This document shows positions 1 through 11,200 of a stretch of DNA of 64,000 nt, piece after piece. This DNA is from Streptomyces tanashiensis (GTDB lineage: Bacteria > Actinomycetota > Actinomycetes > Streptomycetales > Streptomycetaceae), in assembly GCF_014648895.1 (NCBI RefSeq), contig NZ_BMRZ01000003.1, positions 124,001-188,000 of the forward strand. The letters are read 5' to 3'. Positions within the stretch are counted from its first letter, which is position 1, and each line of letters starts with the position of its first letter. Made by a program: the position numbers and the translations under genes. A model generated the notes under the pieces. The model worked only from the letters and a program-made list of their open reading frames with translations, did not search any database and was not told where the DNA came from.

Positions 1-235
1 GGAGACCCCCTCCACCACCCCCTCGGCCACGCCTTCCACCCCGTCCACCACGGGTGGCGCCACCGGTGACACCACGGGCGGCACCACCGGCGCCACCACG
101 ACCGGTGGCGGCGACCTCGCCGAGACCGGCAGCTCCAACGCCACCCCGATGATCGCCGGCATCGCCGCCGCGCTCGTCGTGGTCGGTGGCGGCGCGGTGT
201 TCTTCCTCCGCAAGAAGAAGACCGCCGGCCAGTGA
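1..235 (+). CDS. Sortase-anchored (LAETG) cell-surface protein, C-terminal part only
   Basis: Only the C-terminal ~77 residues lie in the window; the start is upstream. The visible part begins with a low-complexity Thr/Ser/Pro/Gly spacer. It is followed by the sorting pentapeptide LAETG, a hydrophobic segment of about 20 residues (MIAGIAAALVVVGGGAVFFL) and a positively charged tail (RKKKTAGQ). That order is a classic cell-wall sorting signal. LAxTG is the signal used by class E sortases of high-GC actinobacteria, so the protein is probably covalently linked to peptidoglycan. The rest of the protein, and hence its function, cannot be judged. Confidence 0.85.
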   Translation, partial: ETPSTTPSATPSTPSTTGGATGDTTGGTTGATTTGGGDLAETGSSNATPMIAGIAAALVVVGGGAVFFLRKKKTAGQ

Positions 236-534
236 GCCCAGGCCAGGTGCCGGGCCCACGCCCGGCACCGGGCCGAAGCCCGGCATCGTGGAGTGAGCCG
301 CTGACCTCGCGGAGTGATCCGCGTCACGCGCGCCCCACCCCATGACCCCCGCACGACCCCGGACCGCATCCGCGCCCGGGGTCGTCGCACGTCCACGCCC
401 CGAAACAGCCTGATTTCCGCCCCCGACCGCCCCCTCCGCACCCCCGCCCGGCGCCTTACCGGTTTCCGCCTGGGGGTGGCGGTCAGGCAAGATGGGGTGT
501 ATCTGCCCACTCACTCTTTGCCGGACGGTTTCTC
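236..534. other. Intergenic region between the LAETG gene and ettA
   Basis: About 300 bp without a convincing gene. It begins with a GC-rich hairpin that probably ends the upstream transcript, followed by ~250 bp that must carry the ettA promoter and leader. A short frame at 314-607 is Arg/Pro-rich with no domain, overlaps ettA and is not believed. I could not pick an unambiguous -10/-35 pair. Confidence 0.5.
246..269 (+). terminator. Hairpin after the LAETG surface-protein gene
   Basis: Perfect 9-bp inverted repeat (GGTGCCGGG / CCCGGCACC) with a 6-nt loop, starting 11 nt after the stop codon. There is no T-run, which is common for Streptomyces hairpin terminators. Confidence 0.55.
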
Positions 535-2199
<1,665 letters not shown>

Positions 2200-2204
2200 G
2201 GTCA

Positions 2205-2630
2205 GTGACCAGGCACATCTACAGCTGTCCCCTTCGCTGGTCGGACATGGACGCCTTCGGGCACGTCAACAACGTCGTCTTCCTGCGGTACCTGGAAGAG
2301 GCGCGGATCGACTTCATGTTCCGGCTGGCGCCGGGGGACGGTTCCCCCTCGTTCTCGGGCGGGTCCGTCGTGGCCCGGCACGAGATCGACTACAAGCGAC
2401 CGCTGGTCCACCGGCACGAGCCGGTGACCATCGAGTCGTGGGTCACGAAGATAGGCGCGGCGTCGCTGACGATCGCGTACGAGGTCAAGGACGCCGACGT
2501 CGTGTACGTCCGGGCGTCCACGGTCGTCGTGCCCTTCGACCTGGAGGCGCAGCGCCCGCGGCGGATCACCGCCGAGGAGCGCGAGTTCCTCCAGGAGTAC
2601 GTCGACGACGGGATGTCGTCGGCCGCATGA
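2205..2630 (+). CDS. Acyl-CoA thioesterase, 4HBT hotdog family
   Basis: 141-residue single hotdog-domain protein. The N-terminal SDMDAFGHVNNVVFLRYLEEAR motif region (residues ~12-33) is the 4-hydroxybenzoyl-CoA thioesterase signature, with the catalytic Asp in DAFGHVNN. Family members hydrolyse acyl-CoA or acyl-ACP thioesters in the cytoplasm; the substrate cannot be read from the sequence. The GTG start at 2205 lies five bases after the ettA stop, and GAGG overlapping that stop serves as ribosome binding site. The stop overlaps the ATG of the next gene (ATGA), indicating translational coupling. Confidence 0.85.
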   Translation: MTRHIYSCPLRWSDMDAFGHVNNVVFLRYLEEARIDFMFRLAPGDGSPSFSGGSVVARHEIDYKRPLVHRHEPVTIESWVTKIGAASLTIAYEVKDADVVYVRASTVVVPFDLEAQRPRRITAEEREFLQEYVDDGMSSAA

Positions 2631-3286
2631 CCGTGCTCGCTCCGCTGCACTTCGCCGACGCCAGGGAGGCGGCGGCCCTCGCCGCCTTCCTCACCCGGCT
2701 CGTCCACTACGACCGGGCCGCCGCCGTCCGCCTCCAGGCGGGCGGCGGGGCGCTGGCCGTCTTCGGCCGGCCGCCGTCGTTCGAGGTGCTCGCGATCCGC
2801 ACGGCCCGCCTCGTCGACGCCGTGGACCTCGACGTCACCGTCTCCGCCGGTGAACTCCTCGACGGCATCGAGGAGTCGGCGGGCAAGGCGGTCGTCCCGG
2901 ACTCCGTGACCGGCCCGCCGTGGGCCGGTGTGCTCCCGCCGCGCGGCGGCTGGCAGCCGGTCCCCGGCCTCCCCGACGTCGCCGGGATGCGGGGCGCCGT
3001 CGCCGCCGCCGTCGGCGAGTTCCGCGCACGGGACGAGGAGCTGCCGGAGGAGCGGCGCACCCGTACCGAGCGCGACGCCATCGGCCGCGAGATCTGGTCC
3101 CGGACCCTGGGCACCACCGGGCTGCCGCTGCGCGCCGTGCACGCCGCCCAGTCGCTGGGCTTCCTGCCGCCGGGGGAGGCGCCGGTGGCGCTGTTCGCCT
3201 CCGGGCCGTGGCTGCGGCTGCGTACCCCGTACGGCTCGATCGCGCTGCGCACCGTACCGATCGCGCTGGGCGTCGCTCCCCGATGA
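2627..3286 (+). CDS. Conserved hypothetical protein coupled to a thioesterase
   Basis: 219-residue protein that I do not recognise. It is soluble, Ala/Arg-rich, without signal peptide or membrane segments. Coding is supported by its GC3 pattern and by ATGA overlaps with both the thioesterase upstream and the acetyltransferase downstream, so the three are probably one transcriptional unit. A central stretch with paired acidic and basic residues (REFRARDEELPEERRTRTER, taken from residues ~125-150) looks helical. The C-terminal half ends in predicted beta-strands. No catalytic motif is evident. Confidence 0.75.
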   Translation: MTVLAPLHFADAREAAALAAFLTRLVHYDRAAAVRLQAGGGALAVFGRPPSFEVLAIRTARLVDAVDLDVTVSAGELLDGIEESAGKAVVPDSVTGPPWAGVLPPRGGWQPVPGLPDVAGMRGAVAAAVGEFRARDEELPEERRTRTERDAIGREIWSRTLGTTGLPLRAVHAAQSLGFLPPGEAPVALFASGPWLRLRTPYGSIALRTVPIALGVAPR

Positions 3287-3837
3287 CCGGAGCCGAGCCC
3301 GCCCCGAGCCCGACGTCCGAGGTCGACACCGGCGTCGACGTCGGCACCGACCTCGACCTCGACCTCGACCTCGACGTCGAGGTCGACGGGGGCCTCACCG
3401 GGGACGAGCTCAACACCCTCTTCCACGCCGCCTGGCCCGGGCACCGGGACACCGACTTCGGGCCGGTCCTCGCCCGGAGCCTGCTGCGGGTCACCGCCCG
3501 CCGGACCGGACGGCTCGTCGGATACGTGAACGTCGTCGGGGACGGCGGCGTCCACGCCTTCCTCCTCGACACCACCGTCCACCCCGAGGAGCGCCGCCGG
3601 GGCCTCGGCGTCACCCTCGTACGGGCCGCCGCCGAGGCCGCCCGCGAGCGCGGCGCGGACTGGCTGCACGTGGACTACGAGCCGCACCTCACCGCCTTCC
3701 ACGAGCGGTGCGGTTTCCGCCCCACGGCGGCCGGGCTCATGGCGCTCGGCGACCTGGCGAAGGCCGACCCGGCGAAGGACGACCCGATGCAGGACCGCCC
3801 GGTGATGGGCGATCCGGACGGCTCTCGAGACGGCTGA
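3283..3837 (+). CDS. GNAT-family N-acetyltransferase with acidic Asp-Leu repeat
   Basis: 184 residues. The central part carries the GNAT acetyl-CoA site: TTVHPEERRRGLGVTLVRAA holds the V-x-P strand and the R-x-x-G-x-G loop, followed by a helix. It closes with HERCGF, typical of the last GNAT strands. Ahead of it is an unusual N-terminus with four Asp-Leu pairs and further Asp/Glu-Val pairs (residues ~22-37), encoded by a perfect hexanucleotide repeat. The acceptor substrate is unknown. ATG overlaps the previous stop (ATGA). The last 101 bp overlap the 3' end of the convergent membrane-protein gene, which is odd and may mean one C-terminus is over-extended. Confidence 0.8.
   Translation: MTGAEPAPSPTSEVDTGVDVGTDLDLDLDLDVEVDGGLTGDELNTLFHAAWPGHRDTDFGPVLARSLLRVTARRTGRLVGYVNVVGDGGVHAFLLDTTVHPEERRRGLGVTLVRAAAEAARERGADWLHVDYEPHLTAFHERCGFRPTAAGLMALGDLAKADPAKDDPMQDRPVMGDPDGSRDG
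3349..3372 (+). repeat. GACCTC x4 perfect hexanucleotide repeat inside the acetyltransferase
   Basis: Four identical GACCTC units (Asp-Leu) followed by near-copies GACGTC GAGGTC GAC up to 3387. The repeat is in frame, so gain or loss of a unit changes only the length of the acidic N-terminal stretch. Confidence 0.9.
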
Positions 3838-4405
3838 CGCGCCGCGCCCCCGCCGTGGCGGCGGACAGCGTGAGCACGGCGAGGAAGGCCGGGAGCCACG
3901 GAGAGGCGGACCCCTCCACCGCCGGGTCCACCCGCCGCCGCGGATCGTAGGCCACCCGCAGCGTCCCGCCGTCCGGGGCGAGCCTGCGGTCCTCCGCCAG
4001 CGACACCGGATAGCCGCCCGGGCAGCGCAGGGTGTGGTGGTGGAGCGTCGTGTCGAGGCCGCCGTCGACGACCGACTCGTGGTGCTCCGCGACGACCTTC
4101 ACGACGACGCACTCGGCGACCTCCCCGCGCGCGGCCGCCTGGTCCGTGGCGGCCACCGTCAGCAGCAGCCCGCCGACCAGCGCGAGCGCGCCGAAGAAGC
4201 CCAGGTTCCCGGAGACCAGCAGGAAGTACGCGACTCCCGCGGCCAGGACGGCCGCCCCGCCCACCGAGACCGCGACCGTCGTGGACGGCGCGGACGCGCC
4301 CCCGAAGCACCAGGCGGACCACCCGGCCAGCGCGAGCGCGCAGGCCGCCGGCAGGAACACGGCCACCCGCGCCCGTCGTGCCTTCCTCGATGGCATGGAC
4401 ATCAC
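3737..4405 (-). CDS. Small multi-pass membrane protein of unknown function
   Basis: About 222 residues. There are three closely spaced hydrophobic segments in the N-terminal half (starting near residues 12, 42 and 70), a soluble middle with a TTLHHHTLRCPGGYPVSL stretch, and a fourth hydrophobic segment near residue 168. The C-terminal ~35 residues are an Arg/Pro/Gly/Ser repeat (GRPSPGRPSPGR). The domain layout suggests a DUF3592-like envelope protein, but I cannot name a family. GTG at 4405 and ATGs at 4402 and 4396 are all possible starts; no clear ribosome binding site decides. The gene converges on the acetyltransferase gene and overlaps it by 101 bp. Confidence 0.65.
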   Translation of the reverse strand: MMSMPSRKARRARVAVFLPAACALALAGWSAWCFGGASAPSTTVAVSVGGAAVLAAGVAYFLLVSGNLGFFGALALVGGLLLTVAATDQAAARGEVAECVVVKVVAEHHESVVDGGLDTTLHHHTLRCPGGYPVSLAEDRRLAPDGGTLRVAYDPRRRVDPAVEGSASPWLPAFLAVLTLSAATAGARRVSRLESRPDRPSPGGPASGRPSPGRPSPGRRAP

Positions 4406-4444
4406 CCCCGGAGGAGGGACGCCCGGCCCCCGGGGACGGTTTCC

Positions 4445-5416
4445 TCAGCCCTCCGCGTCGTCGGGCCAGACCCCGATGTGGTCCTGCTCCAGCTCCAGGG
4501 CCACCCGGTGCTCCATGCCGAGGGCCTGGGTGTACTCCGCCGGGAGCTGCAGCCGGCCCGCGCGGTCGAGCATCGCGTACTCCCGCGCCACCAGCGACTC
4601 CTGGCCCTGCTCGTCGACCTCCGTGCGGCGCAGCACCTCCGAGGAGGTCCGGCCGTCGCGGATGGCGACCGTGCGGCGGACCTCGGAGGCGACCGCCTGG
4701 TCGTGGGTGACGATCACGATCGTCGTGCCCAGTTCCTCGTTGGCGCGGCGGAAGGCCGCGAAGACCTGCTCGCCGGTGGCCGAGTCCAGCTCGCCCGTCG
4801 GCTCGTCGGCGAGGAGCACCGCCGGGTTGTTGGCCAGCGCGACCGCGATGGCCACGCGCTGCTGCTGCCCGCCGGAGAGCTGGTGCGGCCGCCGGTCCCG
4901 GATCTCCGAGATGCCCAGCATGGCGAGCAGCTCCTCCGCCCGCTGCGCCTTCTGCTTCGAGCGTCCCCGCAACTGCATCGGCAGCGCCACGTTCTGGGCG
5001 GCCGTCAGATACGGCAGGAGGTTCCGGGCGGTCTGCTGCCAGACGAAGCCGACGACCTCGCGGCGGTAGCGCAGCCGAGCCTTGCCGTCCATGCCGAGCA
5101 GGTCGCAGCCGGCGACCCGGGCCGCGCCGGCCGTCGGCACGTCCAGGCCCGCCAGGATGTTCATGAGCGTCGACTTGCCGGAGCCCGAGGCGCCGACCAG
5201 GGCCATCAACTCGCCCTCCTTCACCAGGAGATCGAGCCCCTGGAGCGCCTGCACCTCCACGCCGTCCGTGGTGAAGATGCGGACGAGCCGGTCGCAGGCG
5301 ATGAGCGCGTCGTGGCCGTACGACGGCCGGTCGCGCCGCGCCGTGGCCCGCCGCTCCAGCTCCTCCAGGGTGGTGTCCGAAGCGGCCGTGGGAAGCGTGG
5401 TCCCGGTCTTCGTCAT
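4445..5416 (-). CDS. ABC transporter ATP-binding protein (LolD/MacB type) with AbrB-like C-terminal tail
   Basis: 323 residues. One ABC domain of the FtsX-partner class: Walker A GASGSGKST, Q-loop (FVWQQT), signature LSGGQQQR, Walker B LLADEPTGELDS and H-switch VTHD. After the ATPase domain comes a ~50-residue extension. Its stretch MLDRAGRLQLPAEY followed by QALGM and a beta-hairpin has the layout of an AbrB/MazE swapped-hairpin fold (DxxGRxxLPxxxxxALGL). The ATG overlaps the stop of the upstream permease (ATGA). It should energise the two FtsX-type permeases encoded just upstream, in an export or mechanotransmission system of unknown substrate. Role of the tail unknown. Confidence 0.9.
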   Translation of the reverse strand: MTKTGTTLPTAASDTTLEELERRATARRDRPSYGHDALIACDRLVRIFTTDGVEVQALQGLDLLVKEGELMALVGASGSGKSTLMNILAGLDVPTAGAARVAGCDLLGMDGKARLRYRREVVGFVWQQTARNLLPYLTAAQNVALPMQLRGRSKQKAQRAEELLAMLGISEIRDRRPHQLSGGQQQRVAIAVALANNPAVLLADEPTGELDSATGEQVFAAFRRANEELGTTIVIVTHDQAVASEVRRTVAIRDGRTSSEVLRRTEVDEQGQESLVAREYAMLDRAGRLQLPAEYTQALGMEHRVALELEQDHIGVWPDDAEG

Positions 5417-8286
5417 CGTGCGTCTCCTGCCCTGAGTTCCTTGATCGAGCCCCTGCGCCCCGCCCACCACGCCTGTCCGACCGCCGCGAACGCCGTCAGG
5501 ACGACGACCGCGAGCGCGGGCAGCACCAGCGACCACGGGTCCGCCCGCAGCGGGGCGCTGTCCAGCGGGGCGAACCCCGGCGCCGTCGCGAGCGCCAGCC
5601 GGAACAGGTCGACGCCCGGGGCGAGCAGCGGCACCGTCGCCCAGCCGACCAGCATGCCGCCGAGCGCCGCGAGGACCGCCTGCGGCAGCGCCTCCAGGCT
5701 CAGCAGCCGCCGCGACTGCCTCCGGGTGAGCCCCATCGTCCGCAGCCGCGCGAGGAACACGGTCCGTTCCGGCGCGCTCTGCAGGAGCGAGAGCAGCACG
5801 GCCACCACGGCGAAGGCGGCGCCCGCGCCGATCGCGCCCAGGTAGATCCGCTCGGCACCGGACTGGAGCGGCGAGTCCACGTAGGTGGCCCGCTCCTCGC
5901 TCCGCAGTTTCACCGTGTGGGAGTCCGACTTCGCCGTCACGGCGGCGCGCAGCGCGGCCCCTTCCACCGGCCCCGTGACGAGCAGCGAGGTGTCCGCCCG
6001 GTGGGTGAGGTCGGCGCCGTTGACGAGGAGGAAGTCGGCGTCGTCCAGGGCCGGGGTGGCCGACCGGACCGCGACCACCTTCACCCGGAAGACACCGGCC
6101 GCCGAGACGATCTCCTGCGGGCCGCGGCCGAGCCGTTCGGCGATCGCCGGCGAGGCGATCGCCGGCAGCACCCGCTCGGTGTCCGCCACGGCGTCCTCGC
6201 CGCCCCGCCCCGTCGAGGCGAGCAGGCCGGCGGGGAAGGGGCCGAAGCCGGTCCGGTTCGCGAGCCGGGTGTACGAGGTGGGCTCGACCCCCACGATCGG
6301 CGCGCTCATCGGCTGGGCGGCGGACCCCTGGACGGACGGCAGGTCGACCCCGTACTCGATCTGCACCGGGGCCACGTCCCGTACGCCCGGCACCCCGCGC
6401 ACGGACTCGGTGAGCCCGGCGGGCAGCGGGGTCCAGGCGACCTCGCCGCCGATCCGGGCGTCCGCGCCGGTCGCCAGGAGCGCCGCCCGGTCGCGGGCGT
6501 CGGCGACACCGGCGAGGACGGAGCCGCCGAAGGCCGCCGTGGTCAGCGCGAGCACGAGGGCGAGCAGCGGGAGGGTGCCCGACGACGAGGCGCGTCCGGC
6601 GCGGGCCAGGGCCAGCGGTCCGACGGCCCCGCGCAGCCGGCGGGCCGGGCGGGCCAGCCACCGCAGCGGCAGCGGGTAGATCCGTACGAGGACGGAGGCG
6701 GCGATCAGGCCGACGAGCACGGGCGCGGCGCTCACCAGGTGGTCCCCGGAGTCGCCGGTGCCGCGCAGCCGCAGCGAGGCGACCGCGCCCACGGCGAGGA
6801 CGAGCAGGGTGAGTTCGACGACCGTGCGGCGCCGGGAGGGGCGCGCGGTGAGCAGGTCGTCGCGCCCTCCGTGCAGGCGGGGGCGCCGGTGCACGACGAT
6901 CGCCCGCACGGGCAGGACGAGCGTCGCGATCAGCGCGACGGCCGCGGCGGCGAGGACGGAGGGGCCGAGGGGGATCCCGCCGGAGCCGCCGTCGGGCGGC
7001 CGGACGGTCACCAGGGCGAGGACGAGGGCGAGCGCGGCGGCCGGTACGGCGACGGCCGAGGTCTCGCCGAGCAGCCGCAGGCCGATGCCGGTGAGCGAGG
7101 CGCCCCGGGAGCGGATCAGCGCGAGTTCGCTGTCGCGGCGGGCGACGAAGAGGCCGCCGGTCATCGCGAGGACGACGGCCGCGACGGCGCCGATGCCGAA
7201 GACGGCGACGGCCACGACCGGGTCGATCGCCTCGCGCATCGAGCGGTACGAGTCGACGATCGCGTCGAGTTCGGTGGTGACGGAGCTGTTCGGCCCCACG
7301 GCCTTGCGCAGCGTGACCAGGTCGGGGCCGCCGGTCGCGGAGTCCAGCGCGGCGGCGAGCCGGTCGGTGTCCCGGCCGGTGAGGTGGTCGGCCGTCGGCA
7401 TGAACCGGAAGAAGACCTCCGGCTCACCGGTGGTGGAGAGGACGGCGGGTCCCGAGGCGGGGGAGAGGAGCAGTGCCCCCTGCCAGTAGTACTTCACCTC
7501 GAAGTCGCTGACCGCCGCGGCGAGCGCGGGGGTGCGCAGCAGCGGCTCCACGGCCCAGTACGCGGTCTCCGGGCCGCGCGGCTCCACGATCCCGGTGATC
7601 TTCACGGCGACCGGCTCGGGGGTGGACCCGCCCGGCACGTGCACGACGGAGCCGGGCCTCAGGTGCAGGGACTCGGCGGTCTTCGCGGTGACCACGGCCT
7701 CCGGGGCGGTGGCGGTGCCCGCGGCGGCCCGGCCCGCGCGGAGGGTGGCGTGCTCGGGGAGACCGGACGGGGCGGAGAGCACGAACTCGGGCGAGACCCC
7801 GTCGGGGCGGGGCAGCCAGCGGTCGAGCCCCTCGACGCGCTTGACCGTGCGGACGCCGTGGACGGTCTGCCGGGGGTCGGTCCGGATCGGCTCGGGGAAC
7901 AGGCCGCGCACCTCGTCGTGCTGTCCCTGGAGGACGCCGGGGGTCAGCTGTGCCTGCCGTTCGGCGAGGGCGAGACTCGCCGGGGGCGGCTGGGCGGTCA
8001 GTTCGAGGACGGTGTTGCGCGGCGCGGCGTTCCGGATGTCGTGCCGCAGGCCCTCGGTCTCGTACCGGTCGACGGCACGGGGCAGCGCGGCCGCGAGGTA
8101 CGCGGTGACCAGGACCAGCAGGGCGAGGGCGGCGGCGGCCCAGGGCGCGGTCCGCAGCCGGGTCCGCACCCAGGGCGCCACCGCGCGGGCGGGCTTGTCG
8201 GACCGGGGCATGTCGGGGGCCTTCCTGCGTACGGCGTGCGGGGCGGTGCCGTCGTCGGGGTCGCTGTGCGGGGCGGTCGGCGCCAT
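5413..8286 (-). CDS. FtsX-type ABC transporter permease (957 aa)
   Basis: Large permease of the MacB/FtsX superfamily. It has an N-terminal membrane segment (near residue 45, WAAAALALLVLVTAYLAAAL) and then a large extracytoplasmic domain. A first FtsX four-helix core lies mid-protein (around 350-560), followed by a second extracytoplasmic domain and a final three-helix FtsX core near the C-terminus (region around 800-945). The C-terminus reads GRRGSIKELRAGDAR. ATG at 8286 overlaps the upstream permease stop (TGATG), and the 3' end overlaps the ATPase start (ATGA), so all three genes are one coupled operon. Substrate unknown; family members export lipoproteins or peptides or transmit force to periplasmic partners. 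Confidence 0.88.
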   Translation of the reverse strand: MAPTAPHSDPDDGTAPHAVRRKAPDMPRSDKPARAVAPWVRTRLRTAPWAAAALALLVLVTAYLAAALPRAVDRYETEGLRHDIRNAAPRNTVLELTAQPPPASLALAERQAQLTPGVLQGQHDEVRGLFPEPIRTDPRQTVHGVRTVKRVEGLDRWLPRPDGVSPEFVLSAPSGLPEHATLRAGRAAAGTATAPEAVVTAKTAESLHLRPGSVVHVPGGSTPEPVAVKITGIVEPRGPETAYWAVEPLLRTPALAAAVSDFEVKYYWQGALLLSPASGPAVLSTTGEPEVFFRFMPTADHLTGRDTDRLAAALDSATGGPDLVTLRKAVGPNSSVTTELDAIVDSYRSMREAIDPVVAVAVFGIGAVAAVVLAMTGGLFVARRDSELALIRSRGASLTGIGLRLLGETSAVAVPAAALALVLALVTVRPPDGGSGGIPLGPSVLAAAAVALIATLVLPVRAIVVHRRPRLHGGRDDLLTARPSRRRTVVELTLLVLAVGAVASLRLRGTGDSGDHLVSAAPVLVGLIAASVLVRIYPLPLRWLARPARRLRGAVGPLALARAGRASSSGTLPLLALVLALTTAAFGGSVLAGVADARDRAALLATGADARIGGEVAWTPLPAGLTESVRGVPGVRDVAPVQIEYGVDLPSVQGSAAQPMSAPIVGVEPTSYTRLANRTGFGPFPAGLLASTGRGGEDAVADTERVLPAIASPAIAERLGRGPQEIVSAAGVFRVKVVAVRSATPALDDADFLLVNGADLTHRADTSLLVTGPVEGAALRAAVTAKSDSHTVKLRSEERATYVDSPLQSGAERIYLGAIGAGAAFAVVAVLLSLLQSAPERTVFLARLRTMGLTRRQSRRLLSLEALPQAVLAALGGMLVGWATVPLLAPGVDLFRLALATAPGFAPLDSAPLRADPWSLVLPALAVVVLTAFAAVGQAWWAGRRGSIKELRAGDAR

Positions 8287-11200
8287 CAGTTGTCCCCCTG
8301 GTGGCGCAGGGTCACGGCCGGGTCGGCGCGGCGCAGGGCGATCCCGGCGACGATGGCGAGCGGCAGGGCGGCGACGCCGGCGAGCAGCAGGGCCACCTGG
8401 CCGAGGGGCAGTTCGACGAGGACCGGCGGGACGGGCCGGGCGGCCTGGCCGGTGAGGACCACGAGCGGGACGACGGCCCGGGCCAGGGCGGTGCCGAGCC
8501 CGATGCCGACGAGCAGGCCGATGCCGATGAGCAGCCCCTGTTCGGCGGCGACCAGCCGGGCGAGCTTGCGGCGCGGTGCGCCGAGCGCCCGCAGGACGCC
8601 GAACTCGGCGGCGCGTTCCCGCATCGCGCCGGCCGAGCCGACCGCGAAGCCGACGGCGGCGAGCGCGGCGGCGGCCGCCGCGACCGCCATCAGGGCGGCG
8701 TTGGGGCCCGCGCCGAGCGGGTCGCCGAGGAGTTCGGCGGCGACCTCGTCCCGTACGAGGATCTGCGCCGGGTCGGTGTTGGGGCGGGCGCGCAGGGCCG
8801 CGGCGACCTCGTCCGCGTGGCCGGGGGCGGTGGTCAGCCACCACTCGGTGGGCGCCGCGGTCGCGGTCCCGCCGGAGTCGGCCGTCAGGAACTGGTTGAC
8901 GGAGACCAGGTCGAGGAGGAGCGCACCGCCGTCCTCGGGTGTGGCGGCGGAGCCGGAGAGGGAGGCGACCTGGGCGCCGGGTCCGGTGGTCGGCAGGTCC
9001 GCGACCACCCGGGCGACGGTGACGTCGATCTGCCGGCCGCCGATGCCGACCTCGATCAGGTCGCCGGGCTTGGCGCCGGTCGCCGTCATGAAGGTCTCGG
9101 TGGCCACGGCCGACAGCCGCTCGGGGGCCTTCGGGGCGGGGGCGCTCATGAGCAGGGTGAACTCGTCGGGCCCCAGGTAGTGCACGGTGTCCGGGCCGGT
9201 GAGGGGGTACGAGACGGAGTACGGGGCGGGGCTGCCGCCGGGTCCGGCGGTGCCGGCGCGGCCGAGGGCGGAGCCGCCGCCCGAGGCGACGCCGTCGTCG
9301 CTCTGCTCGAAGACGGAGGCCCAGGGGCTGAGGAGCTGCGCGGGGGAGTGCGTCCGCGTGGTGCCGTCGGCTCCGGCGGTGGCGAGACGCTCGATGTGGA
9401 GGACCTGCGTGTGGTCCGCGCCGGCGTAGATCGGGCCGGTGAGCTCCAGGCCGGTGAGGGTGAGCAGGCCGCTGGAGCCGCGGGAGGGGTCGCTGCCGGG
9501 CAGGGCGGTGAGTTCGCCGAGGTCGAGGCTGAGCCGGTGCGTGCGGCCGTCCGAGGGCAGCGGGCCCAGGGCCTGCCGGTACGGGATGCCGCTCGGGTCC
9601 TCCAGGACGGCCGTGGCCCGGGTCTCGGGTGTCGCTTCGGGCGAGGAGGTCCGCAGGTCGACGGCGAGGGTGCGGGTGCCGGCGGGCAGCGGGAGGCCGG
9701 GGCGGGAGACGGCCTCGGGGGTCAGCGGGGCGAGCAGGTCCGGGGCCGGGACGCCGGAGAGGTCGGGGCGGATCAGCAGTCCGCCGGCGTTGCGGGTGTC
9801 CACCGCCAGGACGGTGGCGTTCTTCCCGGACACGTCCAGGGAGGTGCGGTGCACGGGGGCGACCGCCTTGACGCCCGGCACGGCGGCCAGCCGCTCGGTC
9901 TGGGTCGGCTCGCCGGGGCCCGCGCCGAGGACGCGGATGTCCGTGCCGACGCGGAAGTCGGCCTGGTCGCGCTGCGAGCGCTCCCAGGAGCCGCTCTGCC
10001 CGATGGCCAGCATGCCCATCGCCACGGCGAGGACGAGGAGGAGGACGGGGCCCGCGCCGCGCAGCGGCCGGCGGCTGAACTGCCAGCCGGCGAGGGCGGC
10101 GGAGAGCCCGCGCCCGCGGGCCGCGCGCCGTTCGGCCAGCTTGGCGGCGGGCGGCAGCAGACGGAGCGTCAGGACGGTGCCGGCGAGCAGGGCGAGGGCG
10201 GGCGCGGCGACGAGGACCGGGTCGATGGAGCCCCCGCCGGCCTCGTCCGTGCCGAGGGTGCCGCCCGCGGTGGAGGGGCGCTGGAGCTGCCAGTACGCGA
10301 CGGCCGCGATGGCGAGGAGGCCGAGGTCGGCCCCGGCCCGTACCGGAGCGGGCAGCGCCGCCGAGCGGGCCTTGCGCAGCGAGACGACGGAGCCGTCGCC
10401 GGCGGCGAGCGCGGGGGCCACGACGGCCGCCGCGCAGCACAGCGCGACGACGGCGGCGACCAGCCACACCTGGGGCGAGGGCGAGGTGTCGAGGTGCACG
10501 CCGAGCTCGGAGAGCGCGGACCGCTCGGCGAAGAGCCGGGTCAGCGGGCCGGACAGGAGCGGGGCGGCGAGCGCGGCGGGCAGCGCGAGCAGCAGGGCCT
10601 CGACGGCGGCGAGTCCGGTGATCCGGCGCCGGGAACCGCCGCGGGCCCGCAGCAGGGCCGTCTCGCCGGAGCGCTCGGTGCTGAGCAGGCGGGCGACGAG
10701 CAGCAGCGCGTACGCGGCGAGCAGCACCAGCTGCACAGCGACGATCAGGAGGGTGGAGCGGGAGACGAGCAGGGAGCGCTGGGTCTGCTCCAGGACGGTC
10801 GGGAGCGCGGTCGACGCGGAGATCGTCGTGCCGAAGGCCCTCGTGGATTCGGCCAGCTTCTTCGGGCCCTCGGTGGCGGTGGCGCGCAGGGCGTCCATCC
10901 GGTCCGTGGTGAAACCGGTGAAGTCGGCGGAGCCGAGCCAGGTGGTGTCGCCGGAGCTGAGTGCGCCGGAGGCGAGGACGGCCGGGTCGACGTGCAGCGG
11001 GCCGTACGTCGTGAAGGCGACGGTCCGGACGCCGCGGCCGCCCGCCGGGTCCAGCTGCCAGTACAGGTCGGCGGTGTCGACGGGCCGGTAGACGCCGGTG
11101 ATCCGGGCCTTCACCTTCCGGTTCTCCAGCCGGTCGGTGAGGTCGAGCACGGTGCCGGGGCCGACCTTGAGCCGCCGGGCGGCCTCCTCGGGCAGGGCCG

